A DNA stretch of 64,000 nucleotides from Clostridiales bacterium. GTDB lineage: Bacteria; Bacillota; Clostridia; Oscillospirales; Acutalibacteraceae. The DNA is taken from positions 1 through 64,000 of the forward strand of contig JAIKWV010000021.1 of NCBI GenBank assembly GCA_024684435.1, in the 5' to 3' direction. The position numbers were made by a program, and so were the translations under genes. Positions 9,585-16,938 of this stretch are shown here, in pieces; the first letter of the stretch is position 1, and the number at the start of each line of letters is the position of its first letter. The notes beneath the pieces were generated by a model. That model ran no database searches. It had not been told where the DNA came from and saw only the letters and a program-made list of their open reading frames with translations.

Positions 9585-9780
9585 CCGCAAAAAGTCACGC
9601 TCCCCTCGCCTGTTTGCTTGCAAGCGCGCTCACGACGGCTCGTTGTCGCTACCAACTTTTTGCGGGTTATTGTTTAACGTTTTCTCGCACACGATTACAT
9701 AGAAAATCCGGATCGGCAGATCGCTCTGCTGACCCGGATTTTTGCGTTTTGTGTTGATTTTTGGGATTTTCGCAAAAAGT
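9585..9780. repeat. Three copies of a CGCAAAAAGT word, two inverted
   Basis: CCGCAAAAAGT (9585-9595) and its exact complement ACTTTTTGCGG (9655-9665) enclose a GC-rich stretch with a GCTTGCAAGC palindrome. A third copy, CGCAAAAAGT, is at 9771-9780. No gene is visible here. It may be the edge of a decayed mobile element or a structured RNA; nothing further can be said. Confidence 0.35.
9703..9743. repeat. Dispersed hairpin element, copy 1
   Basis: A near-perfect stem of AAAATCCGG-TC-GCAGA closed by a TCGC loop and followed by T5. The core CGGCAGA-TCGCTCTGCTGA is shared with the element at 18799-18838, and a related core is at 25886-25913. The bases before copies 1 and 2 also match (GCACACG, then TTA and AT). 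It looks like a small palindromic intergenic repeat that can also terminate transcription. Confidence 0.6.
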
Positions 9781-9909
9781 AAACGTGTGCAAGATGGGGT
9801 AATTGACTGTGATAAGGGTGTTATTGAGTACTAGATAACCCTGGTTTTTGTGGAAAATGTATATAGAGATTTTCTTAACCTAAGACTATGAAGGTTGAAT
9901 TGATGTACT

Positions 9910-9972
9910 TTAATGCGCTCCGGAACTTTTTTCGCCCTCGACACCCAGCTTCATACCGAAGTTATCAGACAT
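9910..9972 (-). pseudogene. N-terminal remnant of a phage tail tape-measure gene
   Basis: A 20-codon reading frame starting MSDNFGMKLGVEGEK, preceded by an AGGTG ribosome site 7 bases upstream. The opening resembles the N-terminus of phage tail tape-measure or minor tail proteins of Clostridia prophages, which continue EFK.AL..IN. Here it breaks after 15 residues and stops. It is therefore a scar of a prophage, not a functional gene. The assignment rests on a very short match. Confidence 0.35.
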
Positions 9973-9995
9973 AGAAAATCACCTGCCTTTAATAG

Positions 9996-10024
9996 TTGAA
10001 TGTTTATGTGATATTTGATATAAT
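9996..10024 (+). promoter_or_regulatory. Promoter of the acetyltransferase gene
   Basis: -35 TTGAAT (9996-10001) and -10 TATAAT (10019-10024) are spaced by 17 bp. The boxes lie 37 bp upstream of the start codon of the acetyltransferase. Confidence 0.65.
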
Positions 10025-10060
10025 GAATAATATAAATCGGGATTTAGCGAGGGAAAGATA

Positions 10061-10702
10061 ATGAAAGACGGAAAGATACCTGATCCGAATGTAATACATC
10101 CGGTTGCAGGTTACGATAAAGAAATATACGTAAAACCGACGGTCAAGAATCCGAATATCATCGTCGGTGACTTTACTTATATCGCCGATTCCGAATTTGA
10201 AGGCCACGTAAGACATCATTACGAATGGAACGGAGATAAGCTGATAATCGGCAAGTTCTGCCAGATAGCGTCGGGCGTTGAGTTCATAATGAACGGGGCG
10301 AATCATCAAATGAATGCGGTATCGACCTTTCCGTTTTATACGCTTGAAGGGTGGAATATGGATCCGCCCGCATTTTCCGATTTGCCGCTCAAGGGTGATA
10401 CGGTTATCGGCAACGATGTATGGATCGGGCAAAATGCCGTAATACTTCCGGGTGTCCGCATCGGAGACGGTGCAATCATCGGAGCCAATAGTGTGGTAGG
10501 CAGCGACGTTGAGCCGTACACGATCGTTGTCGGGAATCCCGCTAAGGTTTTGCGGAAACGATTTGACGAAGAATTGATCGACTTGCTCCTCAAATACAGA
10601 TGGTGGGATAAAAACGTTGAAGAAATCAATGATTTGATCCCGATCCTGACTTGCAGTGATTTGGAAAAAGTACGAGACGAATTAAAGAAACGGCTTGCTT
10701 GA
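10061..10702 (+). CDS. Vat/CatB-like xenobiotic O-acetyltransferase
   Basis: A 213-residue left-handed beta-helix acetyltransferase of the xenobiotic group (streptogramin A Vat, chloramphenicol CatB). Hexapeptide repeats run through [18 protein letters not shown] and [18 protein letters not shown] to [15 protein letters not shown] and [13 protein letters not shown]. The family active-site loop is present as [16 protein letters not shown] (about residues 78-93), with the histidine that deprotonates the substrate hydroxyl. The length is normal for Vat. It has its own promoter and a GGGAAAG ribosome site and stands alone in accessory DNA next to phage debris, which suggests acquisition by transfer. 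Whether it confers antibiotic resistance cannot be decided; many genomic homologues have other acceptors. Confidence 0.88.
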   Translation: MKDGKIPDPNVIHPVAGYDKEIYVKPTVKNPNIIVGDFTYIADSEFEGHVRHHYEWNGDKLIIGKFCQIASGVEFIMNGANHQMNAVSTFPFYTLEGWNMDPPAFSDLPLKGDTVIGNDVWIGQNAVILPGVRIGDGAIIGANSVVGSDVEPYTIVVGNPAKVLRKRFDEELIDLLLKYRWWDKNVEEINDLIPILTCSDLEKVRDELKKRLA

Positions 10703-10788
10703 CAAATTCCGGTTTGTCAAGCAAGCTCCGCCCATCACAGCGTACTTCGACGTCAACTATATCAAACAATAAAAATGGAGGTGAACAT

Positions 10789-10914
10789 ATGGCTTTTATG
10801 TTTGGAGTGCTTCCCATGCTTTTGCTTTCACCGATCCTCGCGCCACTGCTTCTGATCGTAGAAGGGGCAAATAGATTATGGGAACTCATTGCACCGTATT
10901 TTCCTCATTTCTAA
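10789..10914 (+). CDS. 41-residue hydrophobic peptide
   Basis: A short gene with an excellent ribosome site (GGAGGTG, 5 bases before ATG). The product is a single hydrophobic span (FGVLPMLLLSPILAPLLLIV) followed by an amphipathic tail ending APYFPHF. There is no signal peptidase site, so it is probably a small membrane protein. It resembles type I toxin-like or small regulatory membrane peptides only in general form, and I do not recognise a family. It follows the acetyltransferase by 87 bp and could share its transcript. Confidence 0.6.
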   Translation: MAFMFGVLPMLLLSPILAPLLLIVEGANRLWELIAPYFPHF

Positions 10915-11177
10915 AATGAACGCCTCGCCTGTCACAGCGTCCTCCAGTTGGGTGCGACAGACAGCATCCGAAACCTTTACCGTCTCCTTTTCCGGTGAGC
11001 CGTTCGACTTCAATGCTTTCGAGGTGCAGATCGTATCAATATTAGAGTCATTTGCTGAAAATTGAGCCGTCCTTTTTTGCAGCTTAATTTTTTGTTATGA
11101 ACAGGCAAGGTATTCGAAGCCTGAGAGGTTGAGCGGCGTAAGGAAACAATTCGATATACTGATTTTGAGGTGATTAT
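10915..11177. other. Intergenic stretch without a supported gene
   Basis: A 49-codon frame from 10916 has no ribosome site of its own. The minus strand also reads protein-like for part of this stretch without a start. I see neither an RNA gene nor a clear terminator, so it is probably decayed coding DNA. Confidence 0.4.
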
Positions 11178-12587
11178 GTGAAAGTACAAAAAATACTATC
11201 TTTTTTCTTTGCAGCTCTTTTTATGATTTCCGTTTTTTCAGTGTCGGTACAAGCCGAAGGGATCGGTGCCTGCACCCACATGGCCCAAGGCCGTAACCAG
11301 GAGCGAACTTGTACAGCGGCAGTTAATGTCAACCTGCCTATTGTGCGTGACGAGGTGCATTGGCGGACTGTGGAATCCGTAAAAGGACAGCTTTCCTTCC
11401 CTGAACGCGCGAGATGGGTTGAATCAGCAACCGAAAACGGCATCAAGTGCCTTGTGGTACTAAGCTACGGTAACCCGATTTATGATTTTGGCAGGCCCAC
11501 ACAAGCCGATTTAGATGCCGGAGCCGCATGGGACTGCACAATACCCGTACGTGACGGTGATCCGGAAACGACAGCAGATGACGAATACTTCGACGCCTAT
11601 GTTAGATATGTGGATTTTGTATCAAAATCATTAGCCGGTAAAGTTGAGGCCTATGAGATCTGGAATGAGCCTGATATTAAGTATTTTAATAGCAAGGACG
11701 CAACTGCCGCGGATTATGCAGAGATGTTAAAAGCGGCATATCAGACGATCAAACAAAATGATCCCGATGTTACCGTTCTTGGTGGTGCGATCGCGCTTCA
11801 AACAGATTTTATTGACGGTATGATGAAGGCAGGCGCGGGATCGTATATGGACGGTCTGTCTGTACACTACTACTTGGGAAAACGCGCTCCCGAAAATCGG
11901 GCAAGGAACAGACTGAACGAATATCGAGATGTGCTGGTAAAATACGGCTATGATAAAATGCCTGTCTGGGTCACGGAAACAGGCTGGGCAAACAGCAATG
12001 TTGATGAACAAACGCAAGCGCAATACATCGTACGCAACGCCATATTTTATGATGAATTTCTGCTGGACTACGGCATAGAGGGGCAATACATTACCTATGA
12101 GTTACAGGACAGCAGTATCACATCAGATGTCCTGGGCGGCGAAGAGTACGAAAACTCCCTGGGGCTATATAAAAATGACTTTACACCAAAGATATCAGCC
12201 GGTGCTGTAAAGACCTTTAATTCCATAACAGCAGGGAAAAAGCTCATATCTTTGGAGCAAACAAGATATGGTCTGTTCTATCAAAAATCCGCTTATACTG
12301 CAACATATTCGCAAAACGGCCAAACCGTATATGCCGTTTGGGCAGAGTCACAATTTGATTTGGAGGTCACCCTTCCCGATGCGCAAATCACCGTTTATGA
12401 TATGCAGGGCAATATAATTGAGGATAATGTAAATGGAGGAGTTAAACGCATCCGTGCGACACAAGACCCTATTTATATTGTGTTTGATGCAGATCCTGTA
12501 AATGTTGAGCAGAATATCATGCAAAAAGTGGTTACATTTTTTAAACATTTATTCAGGGTACTTGCAAATGGATTTGTTGGATGGTAA
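11178..12587 (+). CDS. Secreted GH39-like glycoside hydrolase
   Basis: A 469-residue exported protein starting at GTG with a GAGGTG site. A signal peptide covers about residues 1-26 (cleavage near VQAEG). A TIM barrel of the clan GH-A type follows. The acid/base glutamate is in YEIWNEPD (about residue 165) and the nucleophile glutamate in VWVTETGWA (about 270), the pattern of GH39 and related families. A small beta domain follows (about 360-445). The last 22 residues (KVVTFFKHLFRVLANGFVGW) form an aromatic, basic amphipathic helix resembling the tail of the InlB-repeat pseudogene at 24740. The substrate is unknown; a plant or host glycan is likely. Confidence 0.8.
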   Translation: MKVQKILSFFFAALFMISVFSVSVQAEGIGACTHMAQGRNQERTCTAAVNVNLPIVRDEVHWRTVESVKGQLSFPERARWVESATENGIKCLVVLSYGNPIYDFGRPTQADLDAGAAWDCTIPVRDGDPETTADDEYFDAYVRYVDFVSKSLAGKVEAYEIWNEPDIKYFNSKDATAADYAEMLKAAYQTIKQNDPDVTVLGGAIALQTDFIDGMMKAGAGSYMDGLSVHYYLGKRAPENRARNRLNEYRDVLVKYGYDKMPVWVTETGWANSNVDEQTQAQYIVRNAIFYDEFLLDYGIEGQYITYELQDSSITSDVLGGEEYENSLGLYKNDFTPKISAGAVKTFNSITAGKKLISLEQTRYGLFYQKSAYTATYSQNGQTVYAVWAESQFDLEVTLPDAQITVYDMQGNIIEDNVNGGVKRIRATQDPIYIVFDADPVNVEQNIMQKVVTFFKHLFRVLANGFVGW

Positions 12588-12620
12588 TACCCGGACAAAT
12601 TAACCAAAACAGAGAATGAA

Positions 12621-12656
12621 AACAAGCCGCTGCGCCGAAAGGTACAGCGGTATTGT
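12621..12656 (+). terminator. Hairpin after the GH39-like gene
   Basis: AACAA-CCGCTG pairs with CAGCGG-TTGTT around a 12-base loop, 35 bp after the stop codon. The T-run is poor, so efficiency is uncertain. Confidence 0.4.
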
Positions 12657-12833
12657 TATGTACGGTTTTATATTTAGTATAAGTGCTCTGCTAAGGCTGC
12701 ATACTGTCTTCCTTTTTCTTAAGTGTTGCACTTCGTATGATAACCTATCCCCTGCCCTGCTTGGAGCATACCAAAGCAGATTTGACAAAAACACACCATT
12801 TTTGATCTGACAGAAGAACAAACCGGGCGGGGT

Positions 12834-12862
12834 TTGCAAGCCCCGGCAAATTCTGGTATAAT
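12834..12862 (+). promoter_or_regulatory. Promoter of the HD dNTPase gene
   Basis: -35 TTGCAA (12834-12839) and -10 TATAAT (12857-12862) with 17-bp spacing. The ATG of the HD protein is 50 bp further on. Confidence 0.6.
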
Positions 12863-12912
12863 CAATAAAAAAAGCCTCTGAAAAAACGAAACGAGAAAAG
12901 TAAGGTGACACG

Positions 12913-14109
12913 ATGCCCAACTATGAATACCTGACGCCCGAAACAGAAAAAAGAATACTTGCGGAACGAGAGTCGGGTTCCTTTGCCCGCGTTGCATTTG
13001 ATGAGAGCAAAGTGATCCGCCGTGATCCCGGTCGGGACAAGGCGAACGTTATCCGTACGGCGTTCATCCGCGACTGCGACAAGATCATCCACTGTCCGTT
13101 TTATAACCGTTACGCCGATAAGACGCAGGTGTTCTTATTTTATAAAAACGACGACATCAGCCGCCGCGCGCTCCATGTGCAGCTCGTTTCCCGCATTGCC
13201 CGCACTATCGGCAAGGCGCTGAATCTGAATCTTGATCTGATCGAGGCGATCGCACTCGGTCACGACATCGGTCACACGCCCTTCGGGCACGCAGGCGAAA
13301 CGATTTTGGACGAGCTGTATTATACACATGCCGGCAGGCATTTCAGCCACAACATCCACTCCGTGCGTGTGCTGGAAGAAATATATCCCTACAACATTTC
13401 TCTGCAGACCCTCTGCGGGATCGCCGCCCACGACGGCGAGATCGAGCTGGACGAATACCGTCCCGAACCGCTGGAGAGCTTTGAAGAATTCGACCGCAGG
13501 ATCGAAGCGTGTTATCTTGACAAAGCCAACGTGCGCAAGCTCGTTCCCTCCACACTCGAGGGCTGTGTGGTTCGTATTTCCGACATCATCGCGTACCTCG
13601 GTAAGGACAGACAGGACGCCGAACGCGCCAGGATCATCTCTGCCGACAGCTTCGGAGACGGCGCCATCGGTTCGATCAACGCGGAACTGATCAACAATCT
13701 CGTGGTAAATATTGTCGAAAACAGCTACGGTAAACCCTATATCAAGCTGGACGACGCGCATTTTGAGGCGCTGAAACAGGCGAAGGCGGAGAACTACACG
13801 CTGATATATAAGAACAAGACCGTGCAGGCGCAGATCGATACTTCTATCCGTCCCATGATGACGGCGCTTTATGACAAAATGCTCGCGGACATTGTCGACC
13901 GGAATACCGACTCGCCTATCTTCACACACCACATCGACTATGTGAACAAAGCCCACTACAAACGGAATGCTCCATACGCATCGACCGAACCAAACCGGAT
14001 CGTAGTGGATTACATCGCCGGCATGACGGACGATTACTTTGTGGACTTGTACGCGCATTGTTTTCCGGATGCCGAAACGAATATCAAATATATCGGATAC
14101 TTCGATTAA
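12913..14109 (+). CDS. dGTPase-like HD phosphohydrolase
   Basis: A 398-residue HD-domain protein of the deoxyguanosine triphosphate triphosphohydrolase group, which cleaves dNTPs to nucleoside and triphosphate. The metal-binding signature GHDIGHTPFGHAGE lies near residues 116-129. An upstream arginine-rich segment (IRTAFIRDCDKI) and histidines at IAAHDGE complete the HD core. It has its own promoter and an AAGGTG ribosome site. It sits directly ahead of a WYL-regulated operon containing polymerase-like and glycosylase-like proteins, so a role in dNTP depletion as a defence or in nucleotide sensing is possible. Enzymatic specificity is not readable. Housekeeping dgt is the conservative alternative. 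Confidence 0.85.
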   Translation: MPNYEYLTPETEKRILAERESGSFARVAFDESKVIRRDPGRDKANVIRTAFIRDCDKIIHCPFYNRYADKTQVFLFYKNDDISRRALHVQLVSRIARTIGKALNLNLDLIEAIALGHDIGHTPFGHAGETILDELYYTHAGRHFSHNIHSVRVLEEIYPYNISLQTLCGIAAHDGEIELDEYRPEPLESFEEFDRRIEACYLDKANVRKLVPSTLEGCVVRISDIIAYLGKDRQDAERARIISADSFGDGAIGSINAELINNLVVNIVENSYGKPYIKLDDAHFEALKQAKAENYTLIYKNKTVQAQIDTSIRPMMTALYDKMLADIVDRNTDSPIFTHHIDYVNKAHYKRNAPYASTEPNRIVVDYIAGMTDDYFVDLYAHCFPDAETNIKYIGYFD

Positions 14110-14133
14110 ACATTGCATTCTTGCACATCGTAA

Positions 14134-14170
14134 AAGCGGATGGACTGTTTTTGTTCCATTCGCTTCTTTA
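14134..14170 (+). terminator. Hairpin after the HD gene
   Basis: AAGCGGATGGA (14134-14144) pairs with TCCATTCGCTT (14155-14165), followed by CTTTA. It overlaps a possible -10 box TATAAT (14169-14174) for the next gene, so transcription may be partly reset here. Confidence 0.5.
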
Positions 14171-14209
14171 TAATTGGTCAAAACAAAATGTTTGAAAGGA
14201 GTAAATGAA

Positions 14210-14650
14210 ATGAAACACATTTTTGACGTCATTACGGATTGGGAGGAACTCATCGAACAGGCGAAAAACGAATGCGTATTCGGAGATCCGCTGGACACGG
14301 AATTATTTGAAAGCTGCATGAAAAATGCTTTTGAGACCCTCTCTGTCGGAAAAGAAAGGACCGCGTTCGATCGGTCTGAAATGGAACTGTACGGCAAGAT
14401 CTTCGGGTATTCCTGTATTCCCGCCGTAACCGAAAGCGAGGACTCCACGCTGTTTCAAGCCAGTTTATATGCAGCCGGCGATCTGGCCGAGGCGTTGATC
14501 CGTCCGGAAAGATACAGGTTTGAAATCAGCAGGATCATGGCGAAAGACGAGTATATAATCGACGGTGAAGTGATAGAAGCCGGTTATGACTTTGAAACGG
14601 GAAGTCTGGATAATTATATCAGGCTGATAGAAGAAGGTCTGTTGGACTGA
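14210..14650 (+). CDS. Acidic protein of unknown function
   Basis: A 146-residue soluble, acidic and mostly helical protein that I do not recognise. It starts at MKHIFDVITDW because AGGAG lies 8 bases upstream of 14210, whereas the earlier in-frame ATG at 14174 has no site. No signal peptide, membrane span or metal motif is seen. It lies between the HD dNTPase and the WYL operon and reads in the same direction, so it may be a partner of either. Its codon use looks like that of its neighbours. Confidence 0.65.
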   Translation: MKHIFDVITDWEELIEQAKNECVFGDPLDTELFESCMKNAFETLSVGKERTAFDRSEMELYGKIFGYSCIPAVTESEDSTLFQASLYAAGDLAEALIRPERYRFEISRIMAKDEYIIDGEVIEAGYDFETGSLDNYIRLIEEGLLD

Positions 14651-14719
14651 CGGATCGTTCCGAAATACAAAAATCCCGATGCACCGAAAATATCCCATCC
14701 CCTATTGTAATCTTTAAGC

Positions 14720-14728
14720 TGATATGAT
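14720..14728 (+). promoter_or_regulatory. Extended -10 promoter of the WYL operon
   Basis: TGA-TATGAT (14720-14728) matches an extended -10 element, 25 bp ahead of the WYL gene's ATG. No good -35 is present at 17 bp, consistent with an extended -10 or an activator-dependent promoter. Confidence 0.45.
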
Positions 14729-14752
14729 ACACTGACTGCGGAGGGATGGACA

Positions 14753-15817
14753 ATGGCATACACCAAAACGGGTAAGAAACTTCTGATAGTCAACGTACTG
14801 GACATTCTGCGCACATACACGGACGAGAACCATAGGCTGTCGCAAAAAGAGATCGCGGATATCCTGCGCACACGGTATGACATGCCGGTGGAGCGTAAAG
14901 CTGTCAAGCGCAACCTGATGGATCTGATCGAGTTCGGATACGATATCGAATACAGCGAGATAGTCCGTATGACACCGAATCCGAAAACCGGTGAACCGGA
15001 AGAAAACCGCATCCTTACGGATTTTTATCTCGTGCGCGATTTCACGGACGGCGAGCTGCGGCTACTGATCGACAGCTTGTTGTTTTTCAAGCACATCCCG
15101 TACAGCCAGTGCAGGTCGCTGGTGGAAAAGCTGGAAGGTCTTTCCAGCCGGTACTTTCAGTCCCGCGTGCGGCATATCCGCACCATGCCGGACACCGTGC
15201 CGCAGAACAAGCAGCTTTTTCTTAATATCGAGACGATCGACGAAGCGATCACAAACGGCAAACAAATCGCGTTTCGCTACAATTCCTTCGGCACGGACAA
15301 AAAACTCCATCCGCGCAAGGACGCGGACGGCAATGTGCTGGAATATGTCATCAATCCGTATCAGATCGCCGCGGCAAACGGTCGGTACTACCTGATCTGT
15401 AATTACGACAAGTACGACAACGTGTCCAATTACCGGCTGGACCGCATCACGGACATCCGTCTGCTGGACTCGCCCGTCAAGCCCATGCGTCAGGTCAAAG
15501 GGCTGGAACACGGATTTGATCTGCCCAAGCACATGGCGGAGCACATCTATATGTTCGGCGGCGAGAGTGCGCCGGTCACGTTTACGGCAAAGAAGATCCT
15601 GCTTAATGATATTATGGACTGGTTCGGCAAAGACGTCACGTTTCTCGATGAAACCGAAGACAAAGTAACGGTCAGGGTCACGGTCAACCTCGCCGCCATG
15701 CGCCTGTGGGCGCTGCAGTACGCGCTGTATACGCGGATCATCTCCCCGCTGTCTCTGGCAGACGCGGTGCGGAAAGATCTGCAAAAGGCGATGGAGAACT
15801 ATAATGAACCGCAATAA
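14753..15817 (+). CDS. WYL-domain transcriptional regulator
   Basis: A 354-residue regulator. A winged helix-turn-helix is at about residues 10-70 (LSQKEIADILRTRYDMPV, then KAVKRNLMDLIEFGYDI). A WYL domain follows (about 155-240, with QIAFRYNSFG, YVINPYQIAAANGRYYLICN and the arginines of NYRLDRITDIRLL). A C-terminal WCX-like part ends the protein. WYL domains bind ligands, often nucleic acid, and such regulators frequently control phage-defence and stress loci. It is the first gene of a compact operon with the three genes that follow, so it probably controls that set. The GGAGGG site is well placed. The family is confident; the ligand is unknown. Confidence 0.9.
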   Translation: MAYTKTGKKLLIVNVLDILRTYTDENHRLSQKEIADILRTRYDMPVERKAVKRNLMDLIEFGYDIEYSEIVRMTPNPKTGEPEENRILTDFYLVRDFTDGELRLLIDSLLFFKHIPYSQCRSLVEKLEGLSSRYFQSRVRHIRTMPDTVPQNKQLFLNIETIDEAITNGKQIAFRYNSFGTDKKLHPRKDADGNVLEYVINPYQIAAANGRYYLICNYDKYDNVSNYRLDRITDIRLLDSPVKPMRQVKGLEHGFDLPKHMAEHIYMFGGESAPVTFTAKKILLNDIMDWFGKDVTFLDETEDKVTVRVTVNLAAMRLWALQYALYTRIISPLSLADAVRKDLQKAMENYNEPQ

Positions 15818-15839
15818 AGCCGAAGGGAGAAAACCGAAA

Positions 15840-16289
15840 ATGAACGTACAAATCTTATCCGAAGACGCGGCTAAAAAGATGCTGGCGGATCATGCGTTTC
15901 CTGCGCATACGGCGATAGTCTGCTTTACCGACGGAGAACAGCCGATAGACTATGGAAACGTGACAGACAGAATGTTCTGCGTCGACGTGCCGGATATCAG
16001 CATGGACGATCTGACGGATTATAAATACACAGTCGATGACTTTGCCGCAGCCATGCGCGCAGACGAACTCGCGCAGTTTATTCTGGATGCGCAGCGTGAC
16101 GGCTATGACTTCATCTGCCAATGCGCCTACGGCGAAAGCCGTTCTGCCGCGGCAACCGCCGCGATCCGGGAGTATTTCACACACGACGGTATAAAAATAT
16201 TTGCCGACTACCGCTACTGCCCGAATCAGCTTGTGTTCAATGTGTTATATGATGCCATGTGCATAAAGACTAAAAAACGGGAGGTTTAA
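15840..16289 (+). CDS. Cysteine-phosphatase-like protein (CX5R motif)
   Basis: A 149-residue protein with the motif CAYGESRS near residues 101-108, which fits the CX5R(S/T) phosphate-binding loop of cysteine-based protein phosphatases. The loop sits after a beta strand (YDFICQ) and before a helix (AAATAAIREYF), as expected. I chose the start at 15840, with AAGGGAGA 8 bases upstream, over an ATG at 15804 that lies inside the WYL gene and has no good site. It is the second gene of the operon and is followed 4 bp later by the UDG-like gene. It may dephosphorylate a protein or a nucleic-acid end, or only bind phosphate. The motif is clear; the activity is inferred. Confidence 0.65.
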   Translation: MNVQILSEDAAKKMLADHAFPAHTAIVCFTDGEQPIDYGNVTDRMFCVDVPDISMDDLTDYKYTVDDFAAAMRADELAQFILDAQRDGYDFICQCAYGESRSAAATAAIREYFTHDGIKIFADYRYCPNQLVFNVLYDAMCIKTKKREV

Positions 16290-16293
16290 GAAA

Positions 16294-16935
16294 GTGTCAG
16301 ACTGCAAGTTAGAAGACCCGAAAGTCCGAGAGGATTTGGAAGGCTTTCTCGGTGATGACTTTAATGGTGTTATCTTCCTGCTGCGGGAACCGAACACAGA
16401 TGGCGATGAAGCGGACAGCTTTTGGTTTAAAAACTGTTTGAAAGATACGATCCCGAACGGAAAAGATAAGAAAACGTATAGAGGAAACTACCAAAACTAT
16501 GAGAACAAATTCGTTCGTCTGCTTTCCTATATTTATCAGGATACAAGCGTGGAATATCTCCTCAGCAAACTGAAACTCAGCGCCTATTTTAATCTTCGAC
16601 CCGGTTCCGGCGGTGCCAAAAGAACGCACGAATACGATAGTCATCTTCACGACAAAGATTATGTCAAAGACAGATTTGACGAGATACTTAAGTATTGCAA
16701 ACCGAAAGCCAAGGACAAGTGTTTATATATTTTCACTTGTTCAGATATTTCGGATGCGCTTCAAGAGTACGGCATTATTCATGATTTGACGAAGATGAAT
16801 GGTGTCACTTATAAACGAGGAAAACAAAACTACCCAAAGATTTTAATACACTTCAAACACCATGGACTGAACATTCACATCTATGCGATCTATCACCCGT
16901 CCTACCCCAGTTACATATATGAAAGAGGAGAGTAA
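16294..16935 (+). CDS. Unknown protein, possibly UDG-superfamily-like
   Basis: A 213-residue soluble protein starting at GTG with GGGAGG 7 bases upstream. I do not recognise a named family. Three segments recall the layout of the uracil-DNA-glycosylase superfamily: an early strand and loop VIFLLREPNTDGDEA (about residues 25-39), a middle AYFNLRPGSGG (about 98-108), and a late IYAIYHPSYPS (about 197-207) that could match the terminal H-P-S loop. The family's usual glycine-rich first motif is not exact. It lies 4 bp after the phosphatase-like gene and 3 bp before the PolC-like gene, so co-expression is certain in practice. The UDG comparison is weak. Confidence 0.5.
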   Translation: MSDCKLEDPKVREDLEGFLGDDFNGVIFLLREPNTDGDEADSFWFKNCLKDTIPNGKDKKTYRGNYQNYENKFVRLLSYIYQDTSVEYLLSKLKLSAYFNLRPGSGGAKRTHEYDSHLHDKDYVKDRFDEILKYCKPKAKDKCLYIFTCSDISDALQEYGIIHDLTKMNGVTYKRGKQNYPKILIHFKHHGLNIHIYAIYHPSYPSYIYERGE

Positions 16936-16938
16936 TTC

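Noticed and set aside
9329-9677. Short frames in the region after the TetR gene
   Set aside because: They run through hairpins and inverted repeats and have no ribosome sites.
10916-11065. 49-codon frame after the hydrophobic peptide
   Set aside because: No ribosome site of its own, no recognisable motif, and the minus strand reads equally well, so it is not called as a gene.
12913-14109. The HD protein as a (p)ppGpp hydrolase or general phosphodiesterase
   Set aside because: The motif GHDIGHTPFGH and the overall layout fit dGTPases much better than RelA/SpoT or HD-GYP proteins.
13135-14448. 437-codon open frame on the minus strand opposite the HD dNTPase gene
   Set aside because: The plus strand carries a clear HD-family protein with ribosome site and promoter. 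The minus reading has an unnatural composition and is a codon-bias shadow.
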